Assembly (NCBI RefSeq): GCF_033343995.1
Contig: NZ_CP137573.1
Coordinates: 2,637,001-2,701,000, forward strand
DNA from: Streptomyces sp. HUAS YS2
Lineage (GTDB): Bacteria > Actinomycetota > Actinomycetes > Streptomycetales > Streptomycetaceae
Direction of reading: 5' to 3'
DNA length: 64,000 nucleotides
The notes beneath the pieces were generated by a model, which was not told the origin of the DNA, ran no database searches, and was given only the letters and a program-made list of their open reading frames with translations. Every line of letters begins with the position of its first letter. The stretch's first letter is position 1. The translations under genes were made by a program, and so were the position numbers. Positions 42,931 through 51,426 of this stretch are shown here, in pieces.

Positions 42931-43823
42931 CGTCCACTCTCCCCTGCTCCGATCAGGTCGAGGAACGTGTCCTCCAACGAAGCCGAGTGCGTGCTCAGTT
43001 CGTCCAGTGGCAGTCCGCAGACCGCCGCCCTGTGGCTGATGTCCGCTGCCGGTAGACCCTCGACCGCCAGGCTTCCGTCGGCCGTGCGTGTCACCGCCGC
43101 CCCGTGCCGTTCCAGCTCCCTCGCCAGGCGCCCCGGGTCCGGCGTGCGGACGCGGACGTGGCTCCGGCCGTGCCGGCGGAGGAACTCCCCCATGCCGGTG
43201 TCCGCCACCAGACGCCCCCGGTGGATCACGATCAGGTGGTCCGCGACCAGCGACATCTCCGTCATCAGGTGGCTGGAGATCAGGACCGTACGGCCCTCGG
43301 CGGCCATCGCGCGGAGCGTGCCGCGCAGCCGGCGGATGCCCTCCGCGTCGAGGCCGTTGACCGGCTCGTCGAGCACCAGTACGGGCGGGTCGCCGAGCAG
43401 GGCCGCCGCCAGGCCCAGCCGCTGCGCCATGCCCAGCGAGTACGTGCCGATCCGTCGCCGGGCCGCGCCCGCCAGGTCCACCGCCTCCAGGACCTCCGCG
43501 ATCCGCCGCCGGGGGACGCGATTGGCCCGCGCCAGCCACAGCAGGTGGCCGGCGGCGGTCATGCCGCGATGCGGGGCCGCGGTTTCCAGTACGGCGCCGA
43601 CGTGCCGGGCCGGGTGGCGGAGTTCGCGGTACGCGCGGCCGCCGATGCGCGCGGAGCCGTCGTCCGGTCGGGTCAGGCCGAGCATCATGCGCATCGTCGT
43701 GGACTTCCCGGCCCCGTTCGGGCCCAGGAATCCGGTCACGGCGCCTGGCCGTACCGTGAAGGACAGGCCGTGCACGGCGGTGTTCGGCCCGTAGCGCTTG
43801 GTCAGGTTCTGGACGTCGATCAC
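42927..43823 (-). CDS. ABC transporter ATP-binding protein
   Basis: The 298-residue ATPase starts at the GTG at 43823 (VIDVQNLTKRYGPNTAVHG). Walker A is GPNGAGKSTT, the ABC signature region is TYSLGMAQRLGLA, Walker B is VLVLDEPVNGLD and the switch His is in ISSHLMTEM. The sequence resembles the BcrA/NatA group that drives export of peptide antibiotics. A C-terminal extension of about 80 residues is present. The gene is coupled to the permease by an ATGA overlap. Confidence 0.94.
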   Translation of the reverse strand: MIDVQNLTKRYGPNTAVHGLSFTVRPGAVTGFLGPNGAGKSTTMRMMLGLTRPDDGSARIGGRAYRELRHPARHVGAVLETAAPHRGMTAAGHLLWLARANRVPRRRIAEVLEAVDLAGAARRRIGTYSLGMAQRLGLAAALLGDPPVLVLDEPVNGLDAEGIRRLRGTLRAMAAEGRTVLISSHLMTEMSLVADHLIVIHRGRLVADTGMGEFLRRHGRSHVRVRTPDPGRLARELERHGAAVTRTADGSLAVEGLPAADISHRAAVCGLPLDELSTHSASLEDTFLDLIGAGESGR

Positions 43824-43934
43824 GTCGTCAGTCTTGCCGCGGCCCGGCGCGCGCACATCGGTCGCGGGATCGGACTCCTCGCCCTTTCGCCGCGGGCGGG
43901 GCTCATCCCTGCGGATGAGTTCCCCGCCCGCCCC

Positions 43935-44012
43935 CTCAGTACGGCAGCCTCGCCCGCCCCCTCAGTACGGCAGCCTCGCCCGCCCCCTCAGTACGGCAGC
44001 CTCGCCCGCACC
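43935..44012. repeat. Three tandem 26-bp copies of the histidine kinase 3' end
   Basis: CTCAGTACGGCAGCCTCGCC starts at 43935, 43961 and 43987. The third copy contains the last codons (ARLPY) and TGA stop of the kinase gene, and two more copies, each with its own in-phase ending, follow downstream. They fill most of the gap before the ABC ATPase gene. Confidence 0.93.
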
Positions 44013-45361
44013 CCGAAGCCGCCGTCCTCCCCCGGTCCCGCCGTCAGCGTGCCGCCGTGCGCCGCGGCCCGCTCCCGCATGCCGACCAGGCCCAGTCCGC
44101 CGCCGGGTACGACCGGCCGGTGCCCGTCACCGGGGCCGTCGTCCTCCACGGCGATCTCCACCACCCCGCCCCGCGCGGTGACTTCGACGCTGCACCGGAC
44201 GCCCGCGCCCGCGTGCTTCACCGTGTTGTTCAGGGCCTCCTGGACGATGCGGTACGCGGACAGCCCCACGGCGTCCGGGGGTTCCTCCGGCCCGTGCGTG
44301 CGCAACTCGACCCGTACGCCCGCCGCCTCGGCTGCCCCGACCAGCTCGGGCAGATCGGCGAGGCCCCGGACCGGACGCAGTTCCCCCTCGTCCCCGCGCA
44401 GCACCGTGAGCGTCGCCCGCATGTCGCGCAGTGCCCTGCGGCTGACGTCCTCGATCACGGTCAGCGCCTCGTGCGCCTCCTCCGGGTGCGTGGCGATCAC
44501 ATGGTTGGCGACGCCGGCCTTCACCGCGATCAGGCCCACGCTGTGCGTGACGACGTCATGGATGTCGCGGGCGATCCGCAGGCGTTCCTCGACCTTCGCC
44601 CGCTCGGCGGCCTCCTCGACCGCCCGCCGCGCGCTCTCCCGGCGCTCCCGGACCGCCGACGCCGTGGCCCAGGTGGCGCCCAGGACGAGCAGGCCGAGGA
44701 CGAGTTGTACGGCTCGCGTCCCGCCCTCGTACTGCCGTGCCCCGGTCGTCGTCAGCGCGGCCGCGGCCACCGCGCTCACCACGCCGACGGCGACAGCGGC
44801 GGGCGGCCGGGGCCACCGAACCGGCGGCCGAGGTCGCCGGGACTGCCCGGGGCGCCCCGCCCCCGCCGTCCGCGCCGACCTCCCCAGCACCACCGCATAC
44901 AGCCCGTACGCCGCGCCCAGGAACGGCGTCGGGCCGAGCCCGGCCACCAGCGCCGCGCACGCGCCGGCCAGGGAGCACGCGAAGACCGGTACGGGCCGGA
45001 GCCGGCGGACGGCGAGCGGCAGGGCCGTGATCGCCGCCAGCAGCCAGGCGGTCGTGGCGTCCAGCGCGTCGGCGGACGGCGGGCGCAGGACGGACACCTG
45101 CGGGAGCAGGACGAAGCCGAGCGCGGCGAGCGCGTCGAGTGCGACCGGGCGGCGAAGAGTGTGGGGTGTGACCGGGCGGCGACGAGCCTCGGGCGTGACC
45201 GGGCGGCGACGAGCATCGGACGTGACCGGGCGGCCACGAGCATCGGACGTGACCGGGCGGCCACGAGCATCGGACGTGACCGGGCGGCCACGAGCATCGG
45301 ACGTGACCGCATTGCGGCGAGCGTCGAGCGTGATCGGGCGGCCTCGTTCCTCTTCCCCCAT
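43988..45361 (-). CDS. Sensor histidine kinase (HisKA_3) with N-terminal nonapeptide repeats
   Basis: This is a 457-residue kinase. Residues about 5-73 are a basic tandem repeat of nine residues (consensus SDARGRPVT), encoded by eight 27-bp DNA repeats. Four to five membrane helices lie between about 74 and 235. The dimerisation box is RLRIARDIHDVVTHSVGLIA with His268. The ATPase domain has YRIVQEALNNTVKHA and GGGLGLVGMRERAAAHGG. The ATG at 45361 is the only convincing start, so the repeats are probably translated. It heads the operon with the ABC pair and the response regulator. Confidence 0.9.
   Translation of the reverse strand: MGEEERGRPITLDARRNAVTSDARGRPVTSDARGRPVTSDARGRPVTSDARRRPVTPEARRRPVTPHTLRRPVALDALAALGFVLLPQVSVLRPPSADALDATTAWLLAAITALPLAVRRLRPVPVFACSLAGACAALVAGLGPTPFLGAAYGLYAVVLGRSARTAGAGRPGQSRRPRPPVRWPRPPAAVAVGVVSAVAAAALTTTGARQYEGGTRAVQLVLGLLVLGATWATASAVRERRESARRAVEEAAERAKVEERLRIARDIHDVVTHSVGLIAVKAGVANHVIATHPEEAHEALTVIEDVSRRALRDMRATLTVLRGDEGELRPVRGLADLPELVGAAEAAGVRVELRTHGPEEPPDAVGLSAYRIVQEALNNTVKHAGAGVRCSVEVTARGGVVEIAVEDDGPGDGHRPVVPGGGLGLVGMRERAAAHGGTLTAGPGEDGGFGVRARLPY
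45143..45344. repeat. 27-bp tandem repeat encoding the kinase N-terminus
   Basis: GACCGGGCGG or a close variant recurs at 45143, 45170, 45197, 45224, 45251, 45278, 45305 and 45332, a strict 27-bp period. The central four units (45197-45304) are almost identical, while the outer ones have diverged. The period is a multiple of three, so the repeat stays in frame. Confidence 0.95.
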
Positions 45362-45486
45362 TCCCCGAACGTACGTCGGCCGACTCCCGCCGGTCCACCG
45401 CGTCTTGGCCCTCCGAGCGCGTCGCTCCGCCGGTACCGTGATCAGACAACGACAGGGAGTGGTCGGACGACCGGGGCGGGGGCACA

Positions 45487-47223
45487 GTGTCGGGATCGTC
45501 GGTCTCGTGGCACGCGGCCAGGAAGTGCGAGCGGCTGTGGGTCGAGGGGATGATGCTGCTGCGGCAGGGGCGGGACGCCGAGGCCGCCGGGCGGTTCCAG
45601 CAGGCCGTGGAGCAGGATCCGACCGCCGCGGACGCGTGGTTGGGGCTGCACGCGACGGGGCGGCGGCAGGCGGAGGCGCTGGCGGCGATGTCGCTGCATC
45701 ACCGCTCGTTCGGGGTCCTGCGGAACAAGAACACGATGCAGCTCCAGTCCCGTTTCGATCTCGGCCACTACGCCACCTTCCGCCTGGAGAGCGCGCGCGA
45801 CCTGTGGCTGGCCGGCCTGGTGTCGATGCTCGACGACAAGCGGTTCGACGAGGTCGAGCCGGTGCTCATGAGTGCGCACCGCGACTGCGACGAGACCCGG
45901 TTCCTCTACTGCCGGTTCGCCTTCCTGAAGAAGGACTGGCCCAGGGTCCTGGAGTGGTCACGCGACATCTCGGACGGGTTCCAGAACGACGAGGCGCGGC
46001 TGTACGTGGCGTACGCGCTCGTCCACGACCACATGTTCCACGAGGTCCTGAACACCCTGTCCGGGCTCCCCCGCAGCATGCGCAAGGGCGCGCGGTTCGA
46101 GGGCGAGGTCTCCTACCTGCGCGGTCTCGCCCACGAGGGGCTCGGGCGGCCCGACGAGGCGCTACGGCACTTCCAGTTCTCGTACCGCTGCTTCCCCACC
46201 TTCGGCGACGTCGCCGAACGGGCGAAGCAGCGTACGGCTCCACCCGCCCCACCGTCGGCGCCCCCGCCCGCGCCGCCGTCGACGCCTCCGGCCGCCCCCG
46301 CCCAGCCCGCGCGGCCCACCCGGTCCGCCACCCCCGCCGGCTCCGCGGCCCCCACCACTCCTGATCCTGCCGCCGCTCCGGCCGACGACGGTGGCCGCGA
46401 GGCGCAGCTCGCCGAGGCGATGGCCATGCTGGACGGGATGGTCGGACTGGACTCGGTCAAGCGCCAACTGCGCACGATGATCGCGCAGTTGCGGATGGCC
46501 GTGGTGCGCAGGGAGCAGGGGCTGCCGTCGACCGCCGGGCCGCAGCACTTCGTCTTCGCGGGCCCGCCCGGTACCGGCAAGACGACGGTAGCCCGGATCG
46601 TCGGCAAGGTATTCGCTGGGCTCGGGCTGCTGGAGAGCGGGCACGTCGTCGAGACGCAGCGCGTCGACCTGGTCGGCCAGTACCTCGGTGCGACGGCCAT
46701 CAAGACCACCGCGGTGATCGACTCCGCCCTCGGCGGCGTCCTGTTCATCGACGAGGCGTACGCGCTTCACAACACCGGCTACTCCGGCGGCGACGCGTTC
46801 GGGAAGGAGGCCCTCCAGGTGCTGCTCAAGCGCGCCGAGGACGACCGGGAGCGGCTCGTCGTGATCCTCGCGGGGTACCCGGACGAGATGTCCCAGCTGC
46901 TGTCGACCAACCCGGGCCTCGCCTCCCGGTTCACCACACGGGTGGACTTCCCCTCGTACTCCACGTCCGAACTGGAGCAGATCGCCCGCGGCATCCTGGA
47001 CGGGCAGGGCGACACGCTGGACGACGACTCGGCCACCGCCCTCGGCGCCTGCTTCCGCCGCGCCGCCGAGGACGGGCTCGTGGAGCGGCTCGGCAACGGC
47101 CGGTTCGCACGCGAGCTGTGCCGCAAGGCCGCCGCGCTGCGCGATCTTCGGGTGTACGAGGTCCACGGCGGCTCGGGCATGCCGAGCCGCGAGGAGCTGA
47201 CGGCGTCCGGGTCGCGGACATGA
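45487..47223 (+). CDS. EccA-like AAA+ ATPase with N-terminal TPR domain (CbxX/CfqX family)
   Basis: The 578-residue protein has the architecture of EccA, the cytosolic chaperone-ATPase of actinobacterial type VII secretion. Residues about 10-250 are helical TPR-like repeats (LLRQGRDAEAAGRFQQAVEQ DPTAADAWLG and later units). A Pro/Ala-rich linker spans about 255-310. The AAA domain has Walker A GPPGTGKTT at about 359-367, Walker B GGVLFIDEAYAL, LVVILAGYPDEM and the arginine-finger region NPGLASRFTTRVDF. No esx, eccB, eccC or PE/WXG100-like gene is visible nearby, so it is an orphan. It may serve a secretion system elsewhere or have another role. Confidence 0.85.
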   Translation: MSGSSVSWHAARKCERLWVEGMMLLRQGRDAEAAGRFQQAVEQDPTAADAWLGLHATGRRQAEALAAMSLHHRSFGVLRNKNTMQLQSRFDLGHYATFRLESARDLWLAGLVSMLDDKRFDEVEPVLMSAHRDCDETRFLYCRFAFLKKDWPRVLEWSRDISDGFQNDEARLYVAYALVHDHMFHEVLNTLSGLPRSMRKGARFEGEVSYLRGLAHEGLGRPDEALRHFQFSYRCFPTFGDVAERAKQRTAPPAPPSAPPPAPPSTPPAAPAQPARPTRSATPAGSAAPTTPDPAAAPADDGGREAQLAEAMAMLDGMVGLDSVKRQLRTMIAQLRMAVVRREQGLPSTAGPQHFVFAGPPGTGKTTVARIVGKVFAGLGLLESGHVVETQRVDLVGQYLGATAIKTTAVIDSALGGVLFIDEAYALHNTGYSGGDAFGKEALQVLLKRAEDDRERLVVILAGYPDEMSQLLSTNPGLASRFTTRVDFPSYSTSELEQIARGILDGQGDTLDDDSATALGACFRRAAEDGLVERLGNGRFARELCRKAAALRDLRVYEVHGGSGMPSREELTASGSRT

Positions 47224-47273
47224 CCACGGCCTTCGAGGAGCTTCGGGCGGGCGTCGCCGACACGTGAGGGTGC

Positions 47274-47420
47274 CAGTCGCCGGGAACCGGTCCCACGGCT
47301 CCCACGTCCCCGGTCCGCCGGGGAACGGGCCCACCGCCCCCGCACCCCCGGTCGCCGGGAACCGGGCCCACCGCCCCCGCGCCCCCGGACCGCCGGGGAA
47401 CCGGGCCCGCGGCCCCCGCG
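47274..47420. repeat. Four degenerate ~38-bp tandem repeats downstream of the AAA gene
   Basis: Units built on CGCCGGGGAACCGGGCCCAC followed by a C-rich stretch (CCGCCCCCGCACCCC) begin near 47274, 47311, 47350 and 47387. They occupy the 228-bp gap between the AAA gene and the next gene, in which I see no other feature. Confidence 0.8.
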
Positions 47421-47451
47421 TCGTCCCACCCGGCGACGGGAGGGAACTGCT

Positions 47452-48420
47452 GTGCGGTGGCGGGCGGGATGGTCGGTGTTCGGGCGGCGGTGGGGGCGAC
47501 GATCGGCGACAACGGCCGTCGGGGTCGCCCTCGTGCTCGGCGGGCACGGGTTCGTGCCGCAGACGCCCGCGCGCCTCGGCAGCCTGCTGGAGACGTTCCT
47601 GCCGTGGGCCGGGCTCGCGGTGCCGTTCCTGGTGGTCGTCGCGGTGCTCGTCCGGTCCACGGCCGCACTGGCTGCGGCGCTGCTGCCGGCCGTGACGTGG
47701 GCCGTGCTGTTCGGGCCGCTGCTCCTGCCGCCGCGGGGCGAGGCAGCGCACCCCGACCTCGTCGTCGCGCAGCACAATGTGAGCGACGTGAACCCCGACC
47801 CGGCCGGGACCGCGCGGGCCCTGCGCGCGGCCGGGGCCGATCTCGTCGCGCTGGAGGAACTGACGCCCGCCGCCCTGCCCGCGTACGCGACCGGGCTCGC
47901 GGGCGCGTACCCGCATCACGCCACGTACGGGTCCGTCGGGCTGTGGTCCCGCCACCCGCTGCGGGACGTACGGCCGGTGGACATCAGGCCAGCCGGCCTC
48001 GCCGACCCCGGCTGGCGACGCGGTCTGCGGGCCACCGCGGCCACGCCGCACGGCGACGTCGCCGTGTACGTCGCCCACCTGCCGTCCGTACGGATCGGGG
48101 CGAGCGGGTTCCGGTCCGCGTGGCGCGACGACAGTGCCCGGAAGCTCGGGCGGGCCCTCGCGGACGAACCGCTGGAGCGCGTCGTCCTCGCCGGGGACCT
48201 CAACAGCACCCTTGCCGACCGCGCCCTCTCCCCCGTCACCCACCGCCTCGCCGGCCCCCACTCCGGCCCCCGCTCCGGCCTCGCCTTCAGCTGGCCGGCC
48301 TCCGCGCCCCTGGCGCGCATCGACCAGGTGCTCGTCCGCGGGGCCATGATGCCCCGCGTCCGTACGCTCCCGGCGACGGGGAGCGACCACCTGCCCGTCC
48401 TCGCGCACGTCGTGTTCTGA
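47452..48420 (+). CDS. Membrane-anchored endonuclease/exonuclease/phosphatase-family protein
   Basis: The 322-residue protein begins with three hydrophobic helices (VGVALVLGGHGFV, LAVPFLVVVAVLV, LAAALLPAVTWAVLFGPLLL). An EEP fold follows. Conserved metal and phosphate residues are QHNVSDVN, LEELTPAAL, YVAHLPSVR, AGDLNSTL and the final GSDHLPVLAHV. Such proteins are predicted to hydrolyse phosphodiesters outside the membrane, in substrates such as nucleic acids or phospholipids; the substrate is not determined. The GTG start at 47452 follows GGGAGGG. Confidence 0.88.
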   Translation: MRWRAGWSVFGRRWGRRSATTAVGVALVLGGHGFVPQTPARLGSLLETFLPWAGLAVPFLVVVAVLVRSTAALAAALLPAVTWAVLFGPLLLPPRGEAAHPDLVVAQHNVSDVNPDPAGTARALRAAGADLVALEELTPAALPAYATGLAGAYPHHATYGSVGLWSRHPLRDVRPVDIRPAGLADPGWRRGLRATAATPHGDVAVYVAHLPSVRIGASGFRSAWRDDSARKLGRALADEPLERVVLAGDLNSTLADRALSPVTHRLAGPHSGPRSGLAFSWPASAPLARIDQVLVRGAMMPRVRTLPATGSDHLPVLAHVVF

Positions 48421-48467
48421 ATCCGTGACGTTCATACAGGTGCGTCCGGCCTGACACTCCTGACAAG

Positions 48468-49316
48468 ATGCCCCGCATGGGCGCACACACGAACGACGGA
48501 TCGATCCTCTACGTCACCGACCTCGGCTACGAGGCGCGCGGGCGGCGGTACTGCGACGAGGACATCTGGCTGAGCGGGCGACTGCGGGAGACGTTCGACC
48601 TCGCGCTCTGCCACCCGCGCGACGCCGCCGCGCTCATGGGGCGGTTCGACGCCGTCGTGGTGCGCAACAGCGGGCCCGTCATCCACTACCGGGAGGCGTA
48701 CGAGGCGTTCCGCGCCGCCGCACGCGACGACGGCGTCCGGATGTTCAACTCGCTGAGCGGCAAGGGGGACATGAGCGGGAAGGAGTACCTGCTCGAGCTC
48801 TTCCGGGAGGGATACCCGGTCATACCGACCGTCGCTCGCCGCGAGGACTTCGACGCGCTGCCCGAGGCCGACGAGTACGTGGTGAAGCCGTTGCTCGGCG
48901 CGGACTCGGTCGGGCTGCGGTTCGTCGGGCGGGACGAGCTCGCGGGCGTCGACCCCGCCGGGATGCTCGTGCAGCCGCGGATCCCGTTCGCGTACGAGGT
49001 GTCGTTCTACTTCGTCGGGCGGAGCTTCCAGTACGCCCTGTACGCGCCGCACCCCGAGGCGCGCTGGGTGCTGGAGCCGTACGAGCCGACGGCAGCGGAT
49101 CTGGAGTTCGCGCAGCGCTTCGTGGACTGGAACGACCTCCCGTACGGCATCCAGCGCGTCGACGCCTGCCGGGCGCCGGGCGGCGAGCTGCTGTTGGTGG
49201 AGCTGGAGGACCTCAATCCGTATCTGTCGCTCGACCTGGTCGGCGAGCGGGAGCGGGAGGGATTCGTGGCGGCGATGCGTGCCTCGCTCGGGGAGCTGCT
49301 GCTCGAGCGCCGCTGA
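48468..49316 (+). CDS. ATP-grasp-like protein (glutathione-synthetase type fold)
   Basis: This 282-residue protein has an ATP-grasp layout. The N-terminal domain ends in FDAVVVRNSGPVIHY. The central segment (SLSGKGDMSGKEYLLELFREG YPVIPTV) leads to the nucleotide-binding DEYVVKPLLGADSVGLRFV. The end contains GIQRVDACR and VELEDLNPYLSLDLV, with the Glu/Asn residues that hold magnesium. It probably ligates an amine to a carboxylate with ATP. The substrate is unknown and no peptide precursor gene is apparent. ATG at 48468 or 48477 could be the start. Confidence 0.75.
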   Translation: MPRMGAHTNDGSILYVTDLGYEARGRRYCDEDIWLSGRLRETFDLALCHPRDAAALMGRFDAVVVRNSGPVIHYREAYEAFRAAARDDGVRMFNSLSGKGDMSGKEYLLELFREGYPVIPTVARREDFDALPEADEYVVKPLLGADSVGLRFVGRDELAGVDPAGMLVQPRIPFAYEVSFYFVGRSFQYALYAPHPEARWVLEPYEPTAADLEFAQRFVDWNDLPYGIQRVDACRAPGGELLLVELEDLNPYLSLDLVGEREREGFVAAMRASLGELLLERR

Positions 49317-49385
49317 GGCGTCTTCGCAGGCCAGGGCCTGTCCGGCGGGATGGTTCGCCGGACAGGCTCCCTGGAGGCCCGCGCC

Positions 49386-50483
49386 TCACGCGCTGCGCTT
49401 GCGCGGGGTGGCCTTCTTCGTCGTGGCCTTCTTGGCCGTCGCCTTCTTCGCGGTCGATTTCGTCGTCGAGGTCGATTTCGTCGTCGCGGTCGACTTGGTC
49501 GCGGTCGATTTCGTCGCCGTCCTCTTCGCGGCCGAGCCCGTACGCGCCGTGGTCTTCTTCGGCTGCGTCGTCTTCTTCGCCGCCGCCCCGGCCCGGCCAC
49601 CGGTCGCCGTGGACTTCTTCGCGCCGGTCTCCTTCGGCGTGCTCCGCGACGTCGCGGCCCGCTTGCGGCCGGCCAGCTCCGTGACCGACGCCGGCTCCTC
49701 GCCGCGGGCCTCCTTCGCCGCACGGACACTGCTTTCCAGGGCAGCCATCAGGTCGATGACCCGGCCGCCGCCCTCCTCCGCCGGCGCGGCCGGCACGACC
49801 GCCTCGCCGCCCTCGGCCTTCGCGGCGATCATCTCCTCGACGGCCTCGCGGTAGTCGTCGTGCAGCGAGTCGAGATCGACCTCGCCCAGCGTCGCCATCA
49901 GCGCGTCCGCCAGGTCGAGTTCGGCCTCCCGTACCGACACCGGCGCCTCCGGCGCCACGCCCTCCGGCTCGCGGACCTCGTCCGGCCAGAGCAGACCGTG
50001 CATGGCGATCACGTCGCCGACCACCCGGAGCATCCCGAGCCGCTCCCGCCCCCGCAGCGCGTACTTCGCCACCGCGACCCGGTCGCTGCGCTTCAGTGCC
50101 TCGCGCAGCAAGGTGTACGGCTTGGCGGCCGGCACGCCGTTGGCGGAGAGGTAGTACGCCGCGTCCATCTGGAGCGGGTCGATCTCGTCGGCCGCCACGA
50201 ACGCGACGATCTCGATCGTCTTGGCGGTCGGCAGCGGCAGCGAGGCCAGGTCCTCGTCCGTGATCGGAATCATGGAGCCGTCGGCGTCCTCGTAGGCCTT
50301 GCCGATGTCCGCCGTCGCCACCTCCTCGCCGTCCAGCTCGCAGACCTTCTTGTAGCGGATCCGGCCGCCGTCCTCGGTGTGGATCTGCCGGAAGGAGACG
50401 GACCGGCTCTCGGTGGCGTTCACGAGCTTGATCGGGATGCTGACCAGCCCGAAGGAGATGGCGCCGTTCCATATGGATCGCAC
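49386..50483 (-). CDS. ku: Non-homologous end-joining protein Ku with histone-like tail
   Basis: The 365-residue homodimeric Ku threads onto DNA ends and recruits the ligase. The core (1-about 255) begins MRSIWNGAISFGLVSIPIKL and includes RIRYKKVCELDGEEV and the bridge region ALLREALKRSDRVAVAKYALRGRERLG-like sequence. The C-terminus (about 275-365) is an extended Lys/Thr/Ala-rich tail with repeated KKAT and KST units, which probably binds DNA. Such basic tails occur in several Streptomyces Ku proteins. It is divergent from the polymerase and ligase genes of the same pathway, 49 bp apart. Confidence 0.96.
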   Translation of the reverse strand: MRSIWNGAISFGLVSIPIKLVNATESRSVSFRQIHTEDGGRIRYKKVCELDGEEVATADIGKAYEDADGSMIPITDEDLASLPLPTAKTIEIVAFVAADEIDPLQMDAAYYLSANGVPAAKPYTLLREALKRSDRVAVAKYALRGRERLGMLRVVGDVIAMHGLLWPDEVREPEGVAPEAPVSVREAELDLADALMATLGEVDLDSLHDDYREAVEEMIAAKAEGGEAVVPAAPAEEGGGRVIDLMAALESSVRAAKEARGEEPASVTELAGRKRAATSRSTPKETGAKKSTATGGRAGAAAKKTTQPKKTTARTGSAAKRTATKSTATKSTATTKSTSTTKSTAKKATAKKATTKKATPRKRSA

Positions 50484-50532
50484 GTTTCATCCCTTTCGTA
50501 CGGGATTGCCGGATTCGTGGGATTCTCATCGT

Positions 50533-51426
50533 ATGACGCCGATCACAGAGGTGGAGGGGCGTCGACTGGCCCTGAGCAATCTGGACAAGGTCCTCCACCC
50601 CGCCACCGGCACCACCAAGGGCGAGCTGCTGCACTACTACGCGACCACGGCCGCCGCGATGCTCCCGCACCTGCGCGACCGGGCGGTCTCCTTCCTGCGC
50701 TATCCGGACGGCCCGGACGGGCAGCTCTTCTTCACCAAGAACCCGCCGCCCGGCACACCCGCCTGGGTGACGACCGCCCCCGTACCCCGCTCCGAGGACC
50801 CGCGGGCCCGGCAGCCGGTGATCCAAGACCTCGCCTCGCTCGTCTGGGCGGCGAACCTCGTCGTGGAGTTCCACACCCACCAATGGCGGATGGAGACCCC
50901 CGCCGTCGCCGACCGGCTCGTCCTCGACCTCGACCCCGGGCCGCCCGCGACGATCGTGGAGTGCTGCGGGGTGGCCCTGTGGCTGCGTGAGCGGCTGGCC
51001 GCGGACGGCCTGACCGCGTACGCCAAGACCTCCGGCGCGAAGGGGCTCCATCTGCTCGTACCGCTGGAGCCCACGCCGTCGGAGCGCGTCTCGGCGTACG
51101 CGCGGGCGCTCGCGGTCGAGGCGGAGGCGGAACTTCCGGCGCACGTCGTGCACCGGATGGCCAAGGCGCTGCGGCGCGGCAAGGTCTTCGTCGACCACAG
51201 CCAGAACGCGGCCGCCAAGACCACGGCGACCCCGTACACCCTGCGGGCGCAGCCCCGGCCGACCGTATCGGCGCCGGTTACCTGGGACGAGGTCGAGGAG
51301 ACGGCGGACTTCGGGGATCCGGAGCGGCTGGTCCTTCTGATGGACGACATCGCGCCACGTCTGGAGCGGTACGGGGATCTGCTCGGGCCGCTGAACGACC
51401 CGGACGCGGCGGGGAGCCTGCCGTGA
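50533..51426 (+). CDS. LigD-type polymerase domain protein (archaeo-eukaryotic primase superfamily)
   Basis: The 297-residue stand-alone PolDom of bacterial NHEJ fills gaps at DNA ends with ribonucleotides preferred. The ATG at 50533 opens MTPITEVEGRRLALSNLDKV. The catalytic aspartates are Asp132 and Asp134 in LVLDLDPGP. FFTKNPPPGTPAWV, WAANLVVEFHTHQWR, TSGAKGLHLLVPL and SQNAAAKTTATPYTLRAQP are family motifs. In mycobacteria this domain is fused to ligase and nuclease; here it is separate and followed by the ligase. Its end (GSLP) and stop codon are part of a threefold DNA repeat. Confidence 0.94.
   Translation: MTPITEVEGRRLALSNLDKVLHPATGTTKGELLHYYATTAAAMLPHLRDRAVSFLRYPDGPDGQLFFTKNPPPGTPAWVTTAPVPRSEDPRARQPVIQDLASLVWAANLVVEFHTHQWRMETPAVADRLVLDLDPGPPATIVECCGVALWLRERLAADGLTAYAKTSGAKGLHLLVPLEPTPSERVSAYARALAVEAEAELPAHVVHRMAKALRRGKVFVDHSQNAAAKTTATPYTLRAQPRPTVSAPVTWDEVEETADFGDPERLVLLMDDIAPRLERYGDLLGPLNDPDAAGSLP

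Noticed and set aside
45143-45344. CRISPR-like array of 27-bp units
   Set aside because: Units are directly abutting with no variable spacers, stay in the reading frame of a kinase gene and have no cas genes nearby. It is a coding tandem repeat.
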